Positions 15,324-23,688 are shown, counted from the stretch's first letter. The stretch: 24,984 nucleotides of DNA from CALHVR01 sp963528625 (GCA_963528625.1 CAURVQ010000022.1:1-24984), one strand, 5' to 3'. A program made the numbers and translations. The notes: a model not told the origin generated them from the letters alone.

Positions 15324-15933
15324 TGTTATCACTCCACCAATCTTCGCCATCAAATTTCAGTCTAAATAATTGAATAACTTCCTGTCTAGTTTTATTTATT
15401 GGTTTTATCTTAAAATTATACTCTTTTACTAATTTTAAAATAGATATAGTTTGTGTTGATCTTCTAGAATTTAGAATACATTCTTTTACTTTATTTTCTA
15501 AATATTCTCCAATATTAAAATTTTGACCATAAACCAAAAATAAAATATCTGATATTCCATCCCATACTCCAACTGCTAATAAAGTTTTAATATCTTTAAA
15601 TGCTTCTGCTTTTTCTAATGTAGTATCATTAAATGTTGCAGACCATGATTTACTCGAAAAAGAAACTTGTTTAACTTCAAGCCATTTATCTTCATTTATT
15701 TTTTTCGCATCTAATCCATGTTTTTCAGTATTTATTAATCCATAATCAAGATAAGCTCCAATAATACTATCCTTTAATTCATTAAAAAATGTGTCATTAT
15801 CTAATTTATTATATTTTTTTTGTATATTTATTATAGGGGATAATGCATTTATTGTTTCTGTTATAAATTCTCTATTCAATGGTTTAAAATTTCCTTTTTC
15901 AAATATTGATAATTTTTCATTTTTCCAACTCAT
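15316..15933 (-). CDS. Probable restriction endonuclease of the PD-(D/E)XK type
   Basis: A 205-residue protein with a likely nuclease core: a helix with E52, then GLDAKK (D75), ten residues on, WLEVKQVSFSS (E86-V-K88), the D...ExK arrangement of PD-(D/E)XK enzymes. After it comes a strand-helix-strand block, LLAVGVWDGISDILFLVYG (about 118-136). The family is not recognised by name. It ends 8 bases inside the methyltransferase start, so the two form a tight operon. That context is the main reason for the endonuclease call. ATG at 15933 follows AAGGAG. With a small nuclease in place of a Res helicase, the pair looks like a type II system with a type III-like methyltransferase. The nuclease is read first, which is unusual for stable establishment unless expression is delayed. 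Confidence 0.68.
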   Translation of the reverse strand: MSWKNEKLSIFEKGNFKPLNREFITETINALSPIINIQKKYNKLDNDTFFNELKDSIIGAYLDYGLINTEKHGLDAKKINEDKWLEVKQVSFSSKSWSATFNDTTLEKAEAFKDIKTLLAVGVWDGISDILFLVYGQNFNIGEYLENKVKECILNSRRSTQTISILKLVKEYNFKIKPINKTRQEVIQLFRLKFDGEDWWSDNIE

Positions 15934-15959
15934 AAATATTCTCCTTATATTTTTATTTT

Positions 15960-15999
15960 ATTATACAATATTATTCATTAAATTATAATCTAATTTAAT
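15960..15999 (-). promoter_or_regulatory. Candidate promoter and AT palindrome in front of the restriction gene
   Basis: On the minus strand TATAAT (15960-15965) lies 26 bases before the ATG, with no good -35. Where the -35 would be sits ATTAAATT/AATTTAAT (15977-15984 and 15992-15999), an 8-base inverted repeat with a 7-base centre. This could be an operator, but the region is so AT-rich that chance is possible. Confidence 0.3.
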
Positions 16000-16005
16000 C
16001 AAATT

Positions 16006-16077
16006 ATATATTACAATAATCAAGGAATAATTTTAAATATAGATGAATACTTAATTTCATAATATTTTTATTAAAAT
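16006..16077. repeat. Right copy of the direct repeat flanking the R-M cassette
   Basis: It partners 13765-13838 in the same orientation. It shares the AATCAAGG core (16018-16025) and the TTCATAAT and TTATTAAAAT blocks at the far end, with the middle diverged and two bases shorter. It lies between the restriction gene and the EamA gene. Including this copy, the 15934-16206 interval holds no coding frame. Confidence 0.55.
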
Positions 16078-16163
16078 TTAATTCTATCACTTATAAAATA
16101 AGTATTTATAAATATTTTTAGTACACCTTGTTAAATGGAATATATAAGTAATTTTGTTATATA

Positions 16164-16193
16164 TTTTGTAAATTACAACTCAAATTTTCATAC
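16164..16193. repeat. Orphan copy of the IS30-like terminal repeat
   Basis: These 30 bases match the left end of the insertion-sequence remnant at 23689-23718 at 25 of 30 positions. The similarity continues past the end with ACTTTT. The centre TTGTAAATTACAA is a perfect palindrome here. No transposase sequence is next to it. It begins 14 bases before the end of the EamA gene and close to the right direct repeat of the R-M cassette, so it may be a scar of a lost IS copy. Confidence 0.5.
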
Positions 16194-16206
16194 TTTTTTA
16201 ACTTTT

Positions 16207-17091
16207 CTACAACCTTTTTTGTAAAATCATAATTGAAACAAATACTAATAAAAATCCAATAATTTCAATTATTGAAAAAACTGTTCCAAAGACTACTATT
16301 GATAATAGTGCCGCTAAAACTGTTTCAAACGCATTTAAAAGTCCTGCAAGTGAAGCCGATATATATTTTAAACTACTCATATATAACAAAAATGCTACTG
16401 CTGTACCTAAAATAACAACAATTCCTATATTTAAAACTACTTCCATATTTAAGCTATTATCAAATTGCCACATTGAATATCTAAAATTAGATATTGTCGC
16501 ACCAACCAACATTGCCCAACCTACAATAGTTAAATTATTATATTTTTGTAGTAAAGGTTTCGGCTGAATTGAATAAAAACTAATCATTATCGCTGATCCA
16601 AGCCCTGCTATTAAAGCTCCAACCGATACAGCTAATTTTGTTACATCTCCTTTTGTTGCTAACAAAAATACTCCCAATGCCGTTAAAATCAATAAGATTA
16701 TAGTTGAAAATTTAGGTTTTCTCTTATATTTAATTGATTCATATAAAAATATAAAAAATGGTGCTGTATACTGCATTATCGTTGCAAACGAAACATTACT
16801 CAGCTCTATTGCCTTAAAATAACTGTATTGAAGCAAATACATACCTGTTGCACCAAATATTAACAATTTTATTGTATCTTTTTTATTTTTAAATGGCTCA
16901 AATATATTTTCATTTTGTACAAACATTACAATAGCCAAAAGTAAAATTCCTGATATTAAAGTTCTTGTAGATACTAACCAATCTACATCAAATTTATATT
17001 TTTCAAATAATATTTCTCCTGAGATTCCAGATATTGCCCATAAACTTGAAGCAGTACTAGACATTATTATACCTAATATTTTTTTATCCAA
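16207..17091 (-). CDS. EamA-family (DMT superfamily) inner-membrane transporter
   Basis: A 294-residue, very hydrophobic protein with about ten membrane helices arranged as two repeated five-helix EamA units (about residues 5-143 and 155-292). The first unit has the family's ISGISGEILF-like start, TRTLISGILLL and FKAIELSNVSFATIMQYTAPFF. The second repeats the pattern with LKYISASLAGLLNAFETVLAALL. Such proteins export or import small metabolites, including amino acids. The substrate cannot be told from sequence. The start codon is TTG at 17091, with AGGAGA 9 bases before it and no ATG nearby. It is transcribed divergently from folC. Confidence 0.88.
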   Translation of the reverse strand: MDKKILGIIMSSTASSLWAISGISGEILFEKYKFDVDWLVSTRTLISGILLLAIVMFVQNENIFEPFKNKKDTIKLLIFGATGMYLLQYSYFKAIELSNVSFATIMQYTAPFFIFLYESIKYKRKPKFSTIILLILTALGVFLLATKGDVTKLAVSVGALIAGLGSAIMISFYSIQPKPLLQKYNNLTIVGWAMLVGATISNFRYSMWQFDNSLNMEVVLNIGIVVILGTAVAFLLYMSSLKYISASLAGLLNAFETVLAALLSIVVFGTVFSIIEIIGFLLVFVSIMILQKRL

Positions 17092-17125
17092 TTTTATTTT
17101 TCTCCTTTATTTTTTAACTCCATAC

Positions 17126-17154
17126 ATTTTAACATAAAATAACGCTGGTTTACA
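17126..17154 (-). promoter_or_regulatory. Promoter of the EamA transporter gene, back-to-back with the folC promoter
   Basis: On the minus strand -35 TGTAAA (17149-17154), a 17-base spacer and -10 TAAAAT (17126-17131) with an extended TGT. The same six bases read TTTACA on the plus strand and may be part of the folC -35 region, so the two polymerases would compete for the site. Confidence 0.45.
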
Positions 17155-17174
17155 GTTATTTTTTTTGATATAAT
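17149..17174 (+). promoter_or_regulatory. folC promoter
   Basis: A perfect TATAAT (17169-17174) lies 31 bases before the chosen folC ATG. The upstream TTTACA (17149-17154) is at only 14 bases spacing. A poorer TGGTTT (17146-17151) is at 17. The -10 is clear and the -35 uncertain. Confidence 0.45.
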
Positions 17175-17205
17175 AATAAAAAATATTAATGTGAGTGTGG
17201 TAAAA

Positions 17206-18486
17206 ATGATAGATAAAATTTTAAATGAAATTTTTAATTGCAGGACAGAAAAACGAAGAGAAAATATAGATGATTTAAAAGAAATATATAAAATATTAGG
17301 AAATCCTTGTAAAAATGTTAAATTTATTCATATTGCAGGAACAAATGGAAAAGGCTCTACAGCTTCTTTTTTAGAAAATATTTTTATTGAAGCAGGATAT
17401 AATGTTGGGAAATTCACCTCTCCACACATTTTATCTTACAATGAAAGAATTGTAGCTAACCGAAATATGATAACAGACAAGGAGATTATAAAATTTTATC
17501 CTATTGTTTTGGAAGCAATAAAAAAATATCATTCAATTTCAACTGAAAAACATAATCTTAATTTTTTTGAAATTACATTTTTTATAGCTTTATTATACTT
17601 TGAAACTCAAAAACTAGATTTTATAATGCTTGAAACTGGTTTAGGAGGAAGACTTGATGCTACAAATATTATAAATTCTAATATTGCACTTATTACAAAT
17701 GTAAGCTTTGATCACACAGCCATTTTAGGTAATTCTCTTCAAGAAATTGCATTTGAAAAAGCTGGAATTATAAAAGATAACCAACTTTGTTTTTATGCCC
17801 AAAATTCACAAGAATTAGAGTTTGAAATCAGTAAAAAAACAAATAATTTTGAAAATGTTTTACAAAAAGAGAAATTTAATGTTACTCTAAATAAACTTAC
17901 TTTTGAAACAATCGTAACAATTAATAATTTTACTTTTAATATTCCTCTTTTTGGGAAATTTCAAGCACATAATTTTTTACTTGCATACTATACTGCAAAA
18001 CAGTTTAATATTAATAACGAAACGATACAATCGGGACTTCGTAAAGTTAAATGGCAAGCTCGTTTTGAAATTTTTTCTAAAAATCCTACCGTTATTTTGG
18101 ATGCAGCTCATAACGATAATTCTATTCAAAAATTATCTGAAAATTTAATGGAAATTTATAAAAAAGATGAAATTATTATCATTACTTCAATTCTTGAAAC
18201 AAAAAATATCGATGATATTTTACCAAAATTGCAAAATATTTCAAATAAATTATTTATTACTTCTTTAAAAGATGTTACTTACGGACTTACATCTCAAGAA
18301 ATTAAAGAAAAAATGATTTTAAAAAATATAAATACCAAAAACATACACTTTGAAGATGATATTTTGTCTGTTTACAATAAAGCAATTGAACTTGTAAATA
18401 AAAAAGAAACTCCATATAAAGCCATTGTAATATGTGGTTCTTTTTATGAAATTTCTAAATTTAAAACTTTAATGAATAAATTATAA
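17206..18486 (+). CDS. folC: Bifunctional folylpolyglutamate synthase / dihydrofolate synthase
   Basis: FolC is a Mur-ligase-type ATP-dependent enzyme that adds glutamate to dihydropteroate and to folates in the cytoplasm. It is 426 residues from ATG at 17206. It shows the P-loop AGTNGKGSTASF (about 42-53), GKFTSPHILSYNERI, the Mur-type METGLGGRLDATN block, SFDHTAILG with the metal/ATP-binding histidine, and the C-terminal domain with ILDAAHNDNS. A GTG at 17191 is in frame but has no SD and would lie about 10 bases from the predicted transcription start. The ATG has only a weak GAGTGTGG in front of it. It is the only complete plus-strand gene in the window. It runs into a bidirectional terminator. 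Confidence 0.93.
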   Translation: MIDKILNEIFNCRTEKRRENIDDLKEIYKILGNPCKNVKFIHIAGTNGKGSTASFLENIFIEAGYNVGKFTSPHILSYNERIVANRNMITDKEIIKFYPIVLEAIKKYHSISTEKHNLNFFEITFFIALLYFETQKLDFIMLETGLGGRLDATNIINSNIALITNVSFDHTAILGNSLQEIAFEKAGIIKDNQLCFYAQNSQELEFEISKKTNNFENVLQKEKFNVTLNKLTFETIVTINNFTFNIPLFGKFQAHNFLLAYYTAKQFNINNETIQSGLRKVKWQARFEIFSKNPTVILDAAHNDNSIQKLSENLMEIYKKDEIIIITSILETKNIDDILPKLQNISNKLFITSLKDVTYGLTSQEIKEKMILKNINTKNIHFEDDILSVYNKAIELVNKKETPYKAIVICGSFYEISKFKTLMNKL

Positions 18487-18493
18487 TTTTTAA

Positions 18494-18543
18494 AGATTAT
18501 CAAATTTAATTTTCAACAATATACTTTGATAATCTATTTTTTT
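18494..18543. terminator. Bidirectional terminator between folC and the cupin gene
   Basis: A perfect 11-base-pair stem AGATTATCAAA/TTTGATAATCT (18494-18504 and 18525-18535) has a 20-base loop. On the plus strand it is followed by ATTTTTTTATT, a good terminator for folC. On the minus strand it also follows the cupin gene, whose TAG stop lies in the stem, but the T-run on that side is poor. Confidence 0.82.
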
Positions 18544-18815
18544 ATTAAAGTTACATTAATCTCTGAATCTTCTAACGCTTTCCCATTTATAAAATTAACA
18601 CCATCAAAATTTAAAATATCTCCTGGAACTAACTCGTGTTTTTCTGTTTCATTTAAAAATATTTCCATCTTACCTTTCAATACTGAAAACACTATCATTT
18701 CCTCATTATGATTGTGAGATGGTATTAACTCATCTTTTTTCAATACCTTTTTTACTACTTTGAAATTGTCATGATTAAATAGTAATCCTACTTCGTTTTT
18801 TACTGTTCCTAACAT
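18534..18815 (-). CDS. Small single-domain cupin protein
   Basis: 93 residues forming one cupin_2 barrel. The first metal-binding motif is IPSHNHNEEMIVFSVLKGK (H34 and H36, and E39 as the usual glutamate). The second motif, LVPGDILNFDGVNF, lacks the usual histidine; asparagine or nothing takes its place. It probably binds a metal or small ligand, perhaps as a sensor, isomerase or storage protein. The substrate is not predictable. ATG at 18815 follows AAGGAG by 9 bases. It stands alone, with a terminator on each side. Confidence 0.8.
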   Translation of the reverse strand: MLGTVKNEVGLLFNHDNFKVVKKVLKKDELIPSHNHNEEMIVFSVLKGKMEIFLNETEKHELVPGDILNFDGVNFINGKALEDSEINVTLIKK

Positions 18816-18864
18816 TTAAATCAACTCCTTAAATACTTTTATTTATATAATATAATTTATTTTT

Positions 18865-18963
18865 AAAAAAAGCCGATGTTGTGGATACATCAGCTATTTT
18901 GGAGAGAAAATCAATTTGCGAAAAATTGATTATTTTAGTATATATAAATTATATCTAAAATCA
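18865..18963 (-). terminator. Flavodoxin terminator preceded by two further stem-loops
   Basis: The terminator proper on the minus strand is AGCTGATGT (18887-18895) paired with ACATCGGCT (18871-18879), 9 base pairs with one G-U, followed by a run of T ending at 18865. Before it come an AATCAATTT/AAATTGATT hairpin (about 18907-18931) and an ATTTTAG/CTAAAAT hairpin (about 18933-18963). The three in a row make a structured 3' end. A processed small RNA is possible but not shown. Confidence 0.75.
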
Positions 18964-19005
18964 TATTTATACCGTCTTTTAAAACTTTTAAAGTTTTAGA
19001 CAAAG

Positions 19006-19500
19006 TTATATTTGCTCTTTTATTAATTCTACCCAATTTTCTATTCTTTCATCTGTCAAATCAGCTTCATTTACTTCATCTATTCCTAAACCAATTAATT
19101 TACCATTTAGTAAAGCTCTTGATTCACTAAATTCATACCCTTCAATCCCAATTTGTCCAATTATAGTAGCTCCTGTTTTAATAATTTCTTCATACAGAAT
19201 TCCTACTCCATCTATGAATGTATCAGAAAATGTGCTACAATCACCTGTTCCAAAAAAACCTACTTTTTTCCCTTTTAAATCTAATTTTGATAAATCTCCA
19301 AGAATTACTTGCCAATCATCTTGTAAATCACCAAATCCCCATGTTGATGTTCCTAATAATAAAACATCATAATTTTCTAATTTATCTTCGTTTCCTGCAA
19401 TATCTAAAACTTCTGAATTTTCTAATTGTTCTGATATTTTATGTGCTATTTCTTCTGTAACTCCTGTTGTTGTTCCATAAAAAATTCCTATATTTGCCAT
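19006..19500 (-). CDS. Flavodoxin (long-chain type)
   Basis: A 164-residue FMN-binding electron carrier of the cytoplasm. The phosphate loop is YGTTTGVTEEIA (residues 8-19). The first isoalloxazine loop is TSTWGFGDLQDDW (about 51-63). The GTGDCSTFSDTFIDGVGILY loop follows, the long-chain signature. The C-terminal ESRALLNGKLIGLGIDE and LTDERIENWV match the nifF/fldA/isiB type. The usual tyrosine in the second FMN loop is replaced by serine/phenylalanine (CSTF). ATG at 19500 follows AAAGGAG. It is monocistronic under a near-consensus promoter, so it is probably well expressed. Partners might be pyruvate:flavodoxin oxidoreductase or radical-SAM enzymes, not visible here. Confidence 0.93.
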   Translation of the reverse strand: MANIGIFYGTTTGVTEEIAHKISEQLENSEVLDIAGNEDKLENYDVLLLGTSTWGFGDLQDDWQVILGDLSKLDLKGKKVGFFGTGDCSTFSDTFIDGVGILYEEIIKTGATIIGQIGIEGYEFSESRALLNGKLIGLGIDEVNEADLTDERIENWVELIKEQI

Positions 19501-19523
19501 TTTTCAGCTCCTTTATACATTTA

Positions 19524-19552
19524 ATTATATCACATTTTATTTTGAATGTCAA
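19524..19552 (-). promoter_or_regulatory. Consensus sigma-70 promoter of the flavodoxin gene
   Basis: On the minus strand TTGACA (19547-19552), 17 bases, TATAAT (19524-19529) with TGA before it, an extended -10. All twelve hexamer positions match consensus. The 230 bases further upstream, back to the lactate permease terminator, hold nothing I can identify. Confidence 0.85.
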
Positions 19553-19782
19553 ATATTTTAAAATCAAAGTATTTATCTTTGTACTATAATTTAACCTTTT
19601 CAAACTAAATTTATCTATTATATAGTATACCTAAAAATTATAATTTTTTCAATCTTTTATATTACTATTTTTTTAATTCAAGAATAATTAACAATCACTT
19701 TTATTTTATATATTTAAACTCAAAAATAAATAATCCAAAAAATTAAATATAGAAAATTAATTTATTTAATAACTTATATCAT

Positions 19783-19808
19783 AAAAAAATAAGGAGGTTT
19801 CCCTCCTT
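19783..19808 (-). terminator. Intrinsic terminator after the lactate permease gene
   Basis: Perfect stem AAGGAGG/CCTCCTT (19802-19808 with 19791-19797) with a GAAA loop on the minus strand, then ATTTTTTTAT. It lies 11 bases after the permease stop. Confidence 0.85.
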
Positions 19809-19819
19809 AAATCTATTTA

Positions 19820-21391
19820 TTAAACTAATCCACTTCCAACAAATACTAAAATTCCTAAAATTAACGCGTACATTAATGAGAATTTTAAAGTTTTTCCTAA
19901 CATAGTTCCTTCTTGTCCCATTAATCCAACAGTTGACGCTGCAATCGCTATATTTTGTGGTGAAATCATTTTTCCTCCTGTTGCTCCACCTGTATTTGCT
20001 GCAATAAATAATGCTTTCAATGGCTCATGTCCTGCTCTAAGTCCTTCAGCTACATTTGTTTGTAAATTTCCAAATAATAAGTTAGATGATAAATCACTTC
20101 CTGTTACAAATGTTCCAATTGTTCCTAAGAACGGAGAAATTAACGCAAACTTATCTCCCATTAACATTTGGAATCCTTGTGCTATACTGTTTATCATTCC
20201 ACTATGTTTCATTACTACTGATAATGCAACTATTCCCATAATTACTACTAATGACGGTATTTTATGAACTATTGTATGTTTTAATGTATGTACCATTTCT
20301 TTAGTTTTAGCTCCTTGGAAATACCCTGCAATAACTGTAGCTATTAAAATTGGTGCTCCCGGTGCTAATAACCATTTGAATGTAACATTTGCTTTAGAAA
20401 TATCTCCTTTTATATCATTAAATATATTTGCATTTCCAAATGTAAAGTTAAATACTGAATTTGTATGTTCTAATGCTTCGTGTACAGCATGTACCATTGG
20501 ACTTGTTCCAATTATTAAAATTACCATTAAAATATAAGGTAACCAAGCTAAAATTCCATCTTTAACCGATACATGTTGTGCTTCAAATCCTTCTTCATTT
20601 TTAATAAATATTTTTGTTGCAACAATCATTAAAATCATAGCTAATAAGCTTGATAAAATTGTAGGCAATTCAGCTCCAGTTGCCATAGCAATAAACGGTT
20701 GAACTGCATATCCTAAAATTGACGCTATTAATACCGGTATTATTCCACCACCTAATGCTGATGAGTTCCCTTTTCTTTCTTTATTTGCCATAAATACAAG
20801 TATAAACGGAATGAAAATCATAATTGGAAACAATAATAACGACACATCTAACGCTATTTCATTTGCACTCAATCCCAAAATACTTGCCATTGTCGTTACT
20901 GGCAATCCAACTGTTCCAAATGCTGTTGGTGTTGTATTTGCAATTAAACAAATAACTGCTGCATTCAACGGATTAAATCCTAATGAAACCATTATTGCTA
21001 ACGGAATTGCAACTGCTGTCCCATATCCAGCAACACCTTCTATAAATCCACCAAATCCCCAAGCTAATATTAAAGCTAAAGCTCTTTGGTCTGTTGTAAT
21101 ATTTCCTAACATTTTCTTAACTGTTTCAATTTTACCTGTTTTAACTGATAAGTCGTAAGCAAAGATTGCTGCAATTACTACAAATCCTATCGGCATCCAC
21201 GCTACCGCAAATCCTTCTAAAATTGAACCAACAATTCCACCCACAGGCATTCTCCAAGATGGTACTAAAAACGATAAAACTACTGCAACTGCTAAACTTG
21301 AATACGCACTAATCATTGGTGAAAATTTTAACACTGCTAACATAACTAAAAACAAAATAATTGGTAATAACCCGATTAAAAATAAACTCAT
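19820..21391 (-). CDS. lldP: L-lactate permease
   Basis: A 523-residue inner-membrane protein of the LctP/LldP family, about 12-13 helices, which imports lactate, usually with protons. Conserved blocks are WGFGGFIEGVAGYGTAVAIPLA, NTTPTAFGTVGLPVTTMA, TGSDLSSNLLFGNLQTNVA and ANTGGATGGKMISPQNIAIA near the C-terminus. The length is a little shorter than E. coli LldP. ATG at 21391 follows AAGGA. It begins 46 bases after tex in the same direction with no terminator between, so read-through from tex is likely. Lactate dehydrogenase genes are not in the window. Confidence 0.93.
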   Translation of the reverse strand: MSLFLIGLLPIILFLVMLAVLKFSPMISAYSSLAVAVVLSFLVPSWRMPVGGIVGSILEGFAVAWMPIGFVVIAAIFAYDLSVKTGKIETVKKMLGNITTDQRALALILAWGFGGFIEGVAGYGTAVAIPLAIMVSLGFNPLNAAVICLIANTTPTAFGTVGLPVTTMASILGLSANEIALDVSLLLFPIMIFIPFILVFMANKERKGNSSALGGGIIPVLIASILGYAVQPFIAMATGAELPTILSSLLAMILMIVATKIFIKNEEGFEAQHVSVKDGILAWLPYILMVILIIGTSPMVHAVHEALEHTNSVFNFTFGNANIFNDIKGDISKANVTFKWLLAPGAPILIATVIAGYFQGAKTKEMVHTLKHTIVHKIPSLVVIMGIVALSVVMKHSGMINSIAQGFQMLMGDKFALISPFLGTIGTFVTGSDLSSNLLFGNLQTNVAEGLRAGHEPLKALFIAANTGGATGGKMISPQNIAIAASTVGLMGQEGTMLGKTLKFSLMYALILGILVFVGSGLV

Positions 21392-21437
21392 TTTTCTAAA
21401 GTCCTTTCTATATTAATATTTAATTTATATACTTAAT

Positions 21438-23603
21438 TTATAACCCTTTTCTCGTAAGTCCGACTCTTCCTCTTTCTTTATCTATTGAAAGAATTTTAAC
21501 TTTTATAATTTGTCCAACAGACAATTCTTTTGTTGGATCTGACACAAATTTATCTGATATTTGTGAAATGTGAATCAAAGCATCTCCTTTTATTCCAATA
21601 TCAACAAACACTCCAAATTTTGCTACATTTCTTACAGTTCCTTCAAGAATCATTCCTTCCGTTAAATCTTCCATTTTTAAAATGTCCGACCTCAACAACG
21701 GTTTTTCAAATTCATCTCTTGGATCTCTTCTATCTTTTAACAATGCTTCATAAACATCTTTTGCTGTTTGAGGTCCAAAATCATTTTCTTTTATTATGCT
21801 TTCTAAATTTATTGCTTTCAATTTTTGTCTAACTTCCACTAAATTATCTTTCAAGTCATTAACATTACAGTTTGCTGATTTTAAAATTGTTTCTGCTATA
21901 TGATACGACTCCGGATGAATTATCGTGTTGTCTAAAGGATTTTCACTATTTGGCACAACAACAAATCCTGCCATTTGCTCAAACGCTTTATCTCCAAGAC
22001 CTTTTACTTTTTTCAACTGTTTTCTATCTTGAAAATCTCCATTTTCATGTCTATAATCAACTAAATTTTTAGCAACATTTTTCTTAATTCCCGACACAAA
22101 ACTTAATAAAGCCCAAGATGCAGTATTTATGTTTACTCCGACATTATTTACGACATGCTCTATCGTTTGCTCCAATGTTTCATTTAATTTTTTTTGATTT
22201 ACATCGTGTTGATACATTCCAACACCGATTGATTTTGGGTCAATTTTTACTAATTCAGCCATCGGATCTTGTACCCTTCTAGCTATTGAAATTGCACCTC
22301 TTGCCGTTACATCTAAATCAGGAAATTCCTCAATCGCAAGTTTTGAAGCAGAATAAACTGACGCTCCAGCTTCACTTACTATCAAATACGATACTGCCTT
22401 TTTACTATCTCTTATAACATTTGCTACAAAACTTTCAGTTTCTCTTGAAGCAGTACCATTTCCTATCGCTATTATATCAACATCATATTTTGTAATATAA
22501 TCAAGTATCTTTTTCTTAGCCGTTTCCAACTGCCTATCATTATGCACACCTTCTACTAAAAACAAGACATCATTCGTTTCATAAAATCCATCTTTATTTA
22601 TAATTACCATTTTACATCCAGTTCTATAACCGGGATCCAATCCCATCATAGTCTTTTTGCTTAACGGCGGTTGCAATAAAAGATTTCCTAAGTTTTCCGA
22701 AAAAATACTAATCGCTTCTTCTTCTGCTTTTTCCGTGTAAATATTTCTAACTTCATTTATAATTGATGGATACGCAAGTCTATCTAACGCATCTTTTATC
22801 ACTTCTTTATAAAATTCTGTTAAATTTTTATTTTTGAAAGTTTTCAAAATAAAGTTCATTATAAATTCTTCTGTTTTTTCATCAATTTCAATATCAACTT
22901 TTAAAATCTTCTCTTTTTCTCCTCTATTTAAAGCCAATATTCTATTTGATGCCGCTTTACTGATACTTTCCGAATATTCGTAATAATCTTGATATATCCC
23001 TTTTTCATCTGCATCCTTATTTTTCTCTATTACTTTAGATGTAAGTATACCGAATTTTGATAATCTTTCTCTTAAAAACTCTCTAATTTTAATGTCCTCC
23101 GATATATTTTGTGCAATTATTAAATGTACACCTTCAATCGCAGCTTCCACAGTTTCTACTTCTTCTGTTAAGTATTTCTCTGCTTCTAATTTTAGTAGTT
23201 CCATTGTAGTTTCAGTTTCTAACGCAAATATTGATAACGGCTCTAACCCTTGATCTTTTGCAATATCTGCTTTTGTTTTCTTTTTCTTTTTATACGGCAA
23301 ATACAAGTCTTCCACTTCTTGTAATTTTATTGCATTTACAATACTTGACTTCAATTCGTCTGTCAATTTCCCTTGTTCTTCAATAAGCCGTAAAACTTCC
23401 TCTTTCCTTTTTTCTAAATTTCTAAAATAAGTTACTTTCTCTATTATCTCTCTAATTTGTTCTTCATCAAGATTTCCTGTAACTTCTTTTCTATAACGAG
23501 CAATAAACGGCACTGTTGCTCCTTCATCAAAAAGTTTTACAGTATTCTCAATTTGAGATAATTTAAGATTTAGCTCTGTTGCTACATAATTGTTTATATC
23601 CAA
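21438..23603 (-). CDS. tex: Tex-family S1 RNA-binding protein
   Basis: Tex is a multi-domain nucleic-acid-binding protein related to eukaryotic Spt6, thought to act in transcription. It is about 721 residues. An N-terminal Tex helical domain starts DINNYVATELNLKLSQIENTVKL, with the FIARYRKEVTG signature. A YqgF/RuvC-like domain follows (MMGLDPGYRTGCKMV to GNGTASRETESFV). Helix-hairpin-helix repeats include YRHENGDFQDRKQLKKVKGLG. A C-terminal S1 domain begins about 75 residues from the end (EGTVRNVAKFGVFVDIG). TTG at 23603 is taken as the start because GGAGG lies 8 bases before it and homologues begin at this point. An ATG at 23618, five codons earlier, is the alternative. A clear promoter was not found. 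Confidence 0.95.
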   Translation of the reverse strand: MDINNYVATELNLKLSQIENTVKLFDEGATVPFIARYRKEVTGNLDEEQIREIIEKVTYFRNLEKRKEEVLRLIEEQGKLTDELKSSIVNAIKLQEVEDLYLPYKKKKKTKADIAKDQGLEPLSIFALETETTMELLKLEAEKYLTEEVETVEAAIEGVHLIIAQNISEDIKIREFLRERLSKFGILTSKVIEKNKDADEKGIYQDYYEYSESISKAASNRILALNRGEKEKILKVDIEIDEKTEEFIMNFILKTFKNKNLTEFYKEVIKDALDRLAYPSIINEVRNIYTEKAEEEAISIFSENLGNLLLQPPLSKKTMMGLDPGYRTGCKMVIINKDGFYETNDVLFLVEGVHNDRQLETAKKKILDYITKYDVDIIAIGNGTASRETESFVANVIRDSKKAVSYLIVSEAGASVYSASKLAIEEFPDLDVTARGAISIARRVQDPMAELVKIDPKSIGVGMYQHDVNQKKLNETLEQTIEHVVNNVGVNINTASWALLSFVSGIKKNVAKNLVDYRHENGDFQDRKQLKKVKGLGDKAFEQMAGFVVVPNSENPLDNTIIHPESYHIAETILKSANCNVNDLKDNLVEVRQKLKAINLESIIKENDFGPQTAKDVYEALLKDRRDPRDEFEKPLLRSDILKMEDLTEGMILEGTVRNVAKFGVFVDIGIKGDALIHISQISDKFVSDPTKELSVGQIIKVKILSIDKERGRVGLTRKGL

Positions 23604-23688
23604 AACAAAATCCTCCATTAAATTTCTTTACTCCTTATTCTAGCATAATTTTACAAAAATAAAAAGTATATAAAAAATTTTTTCTATT

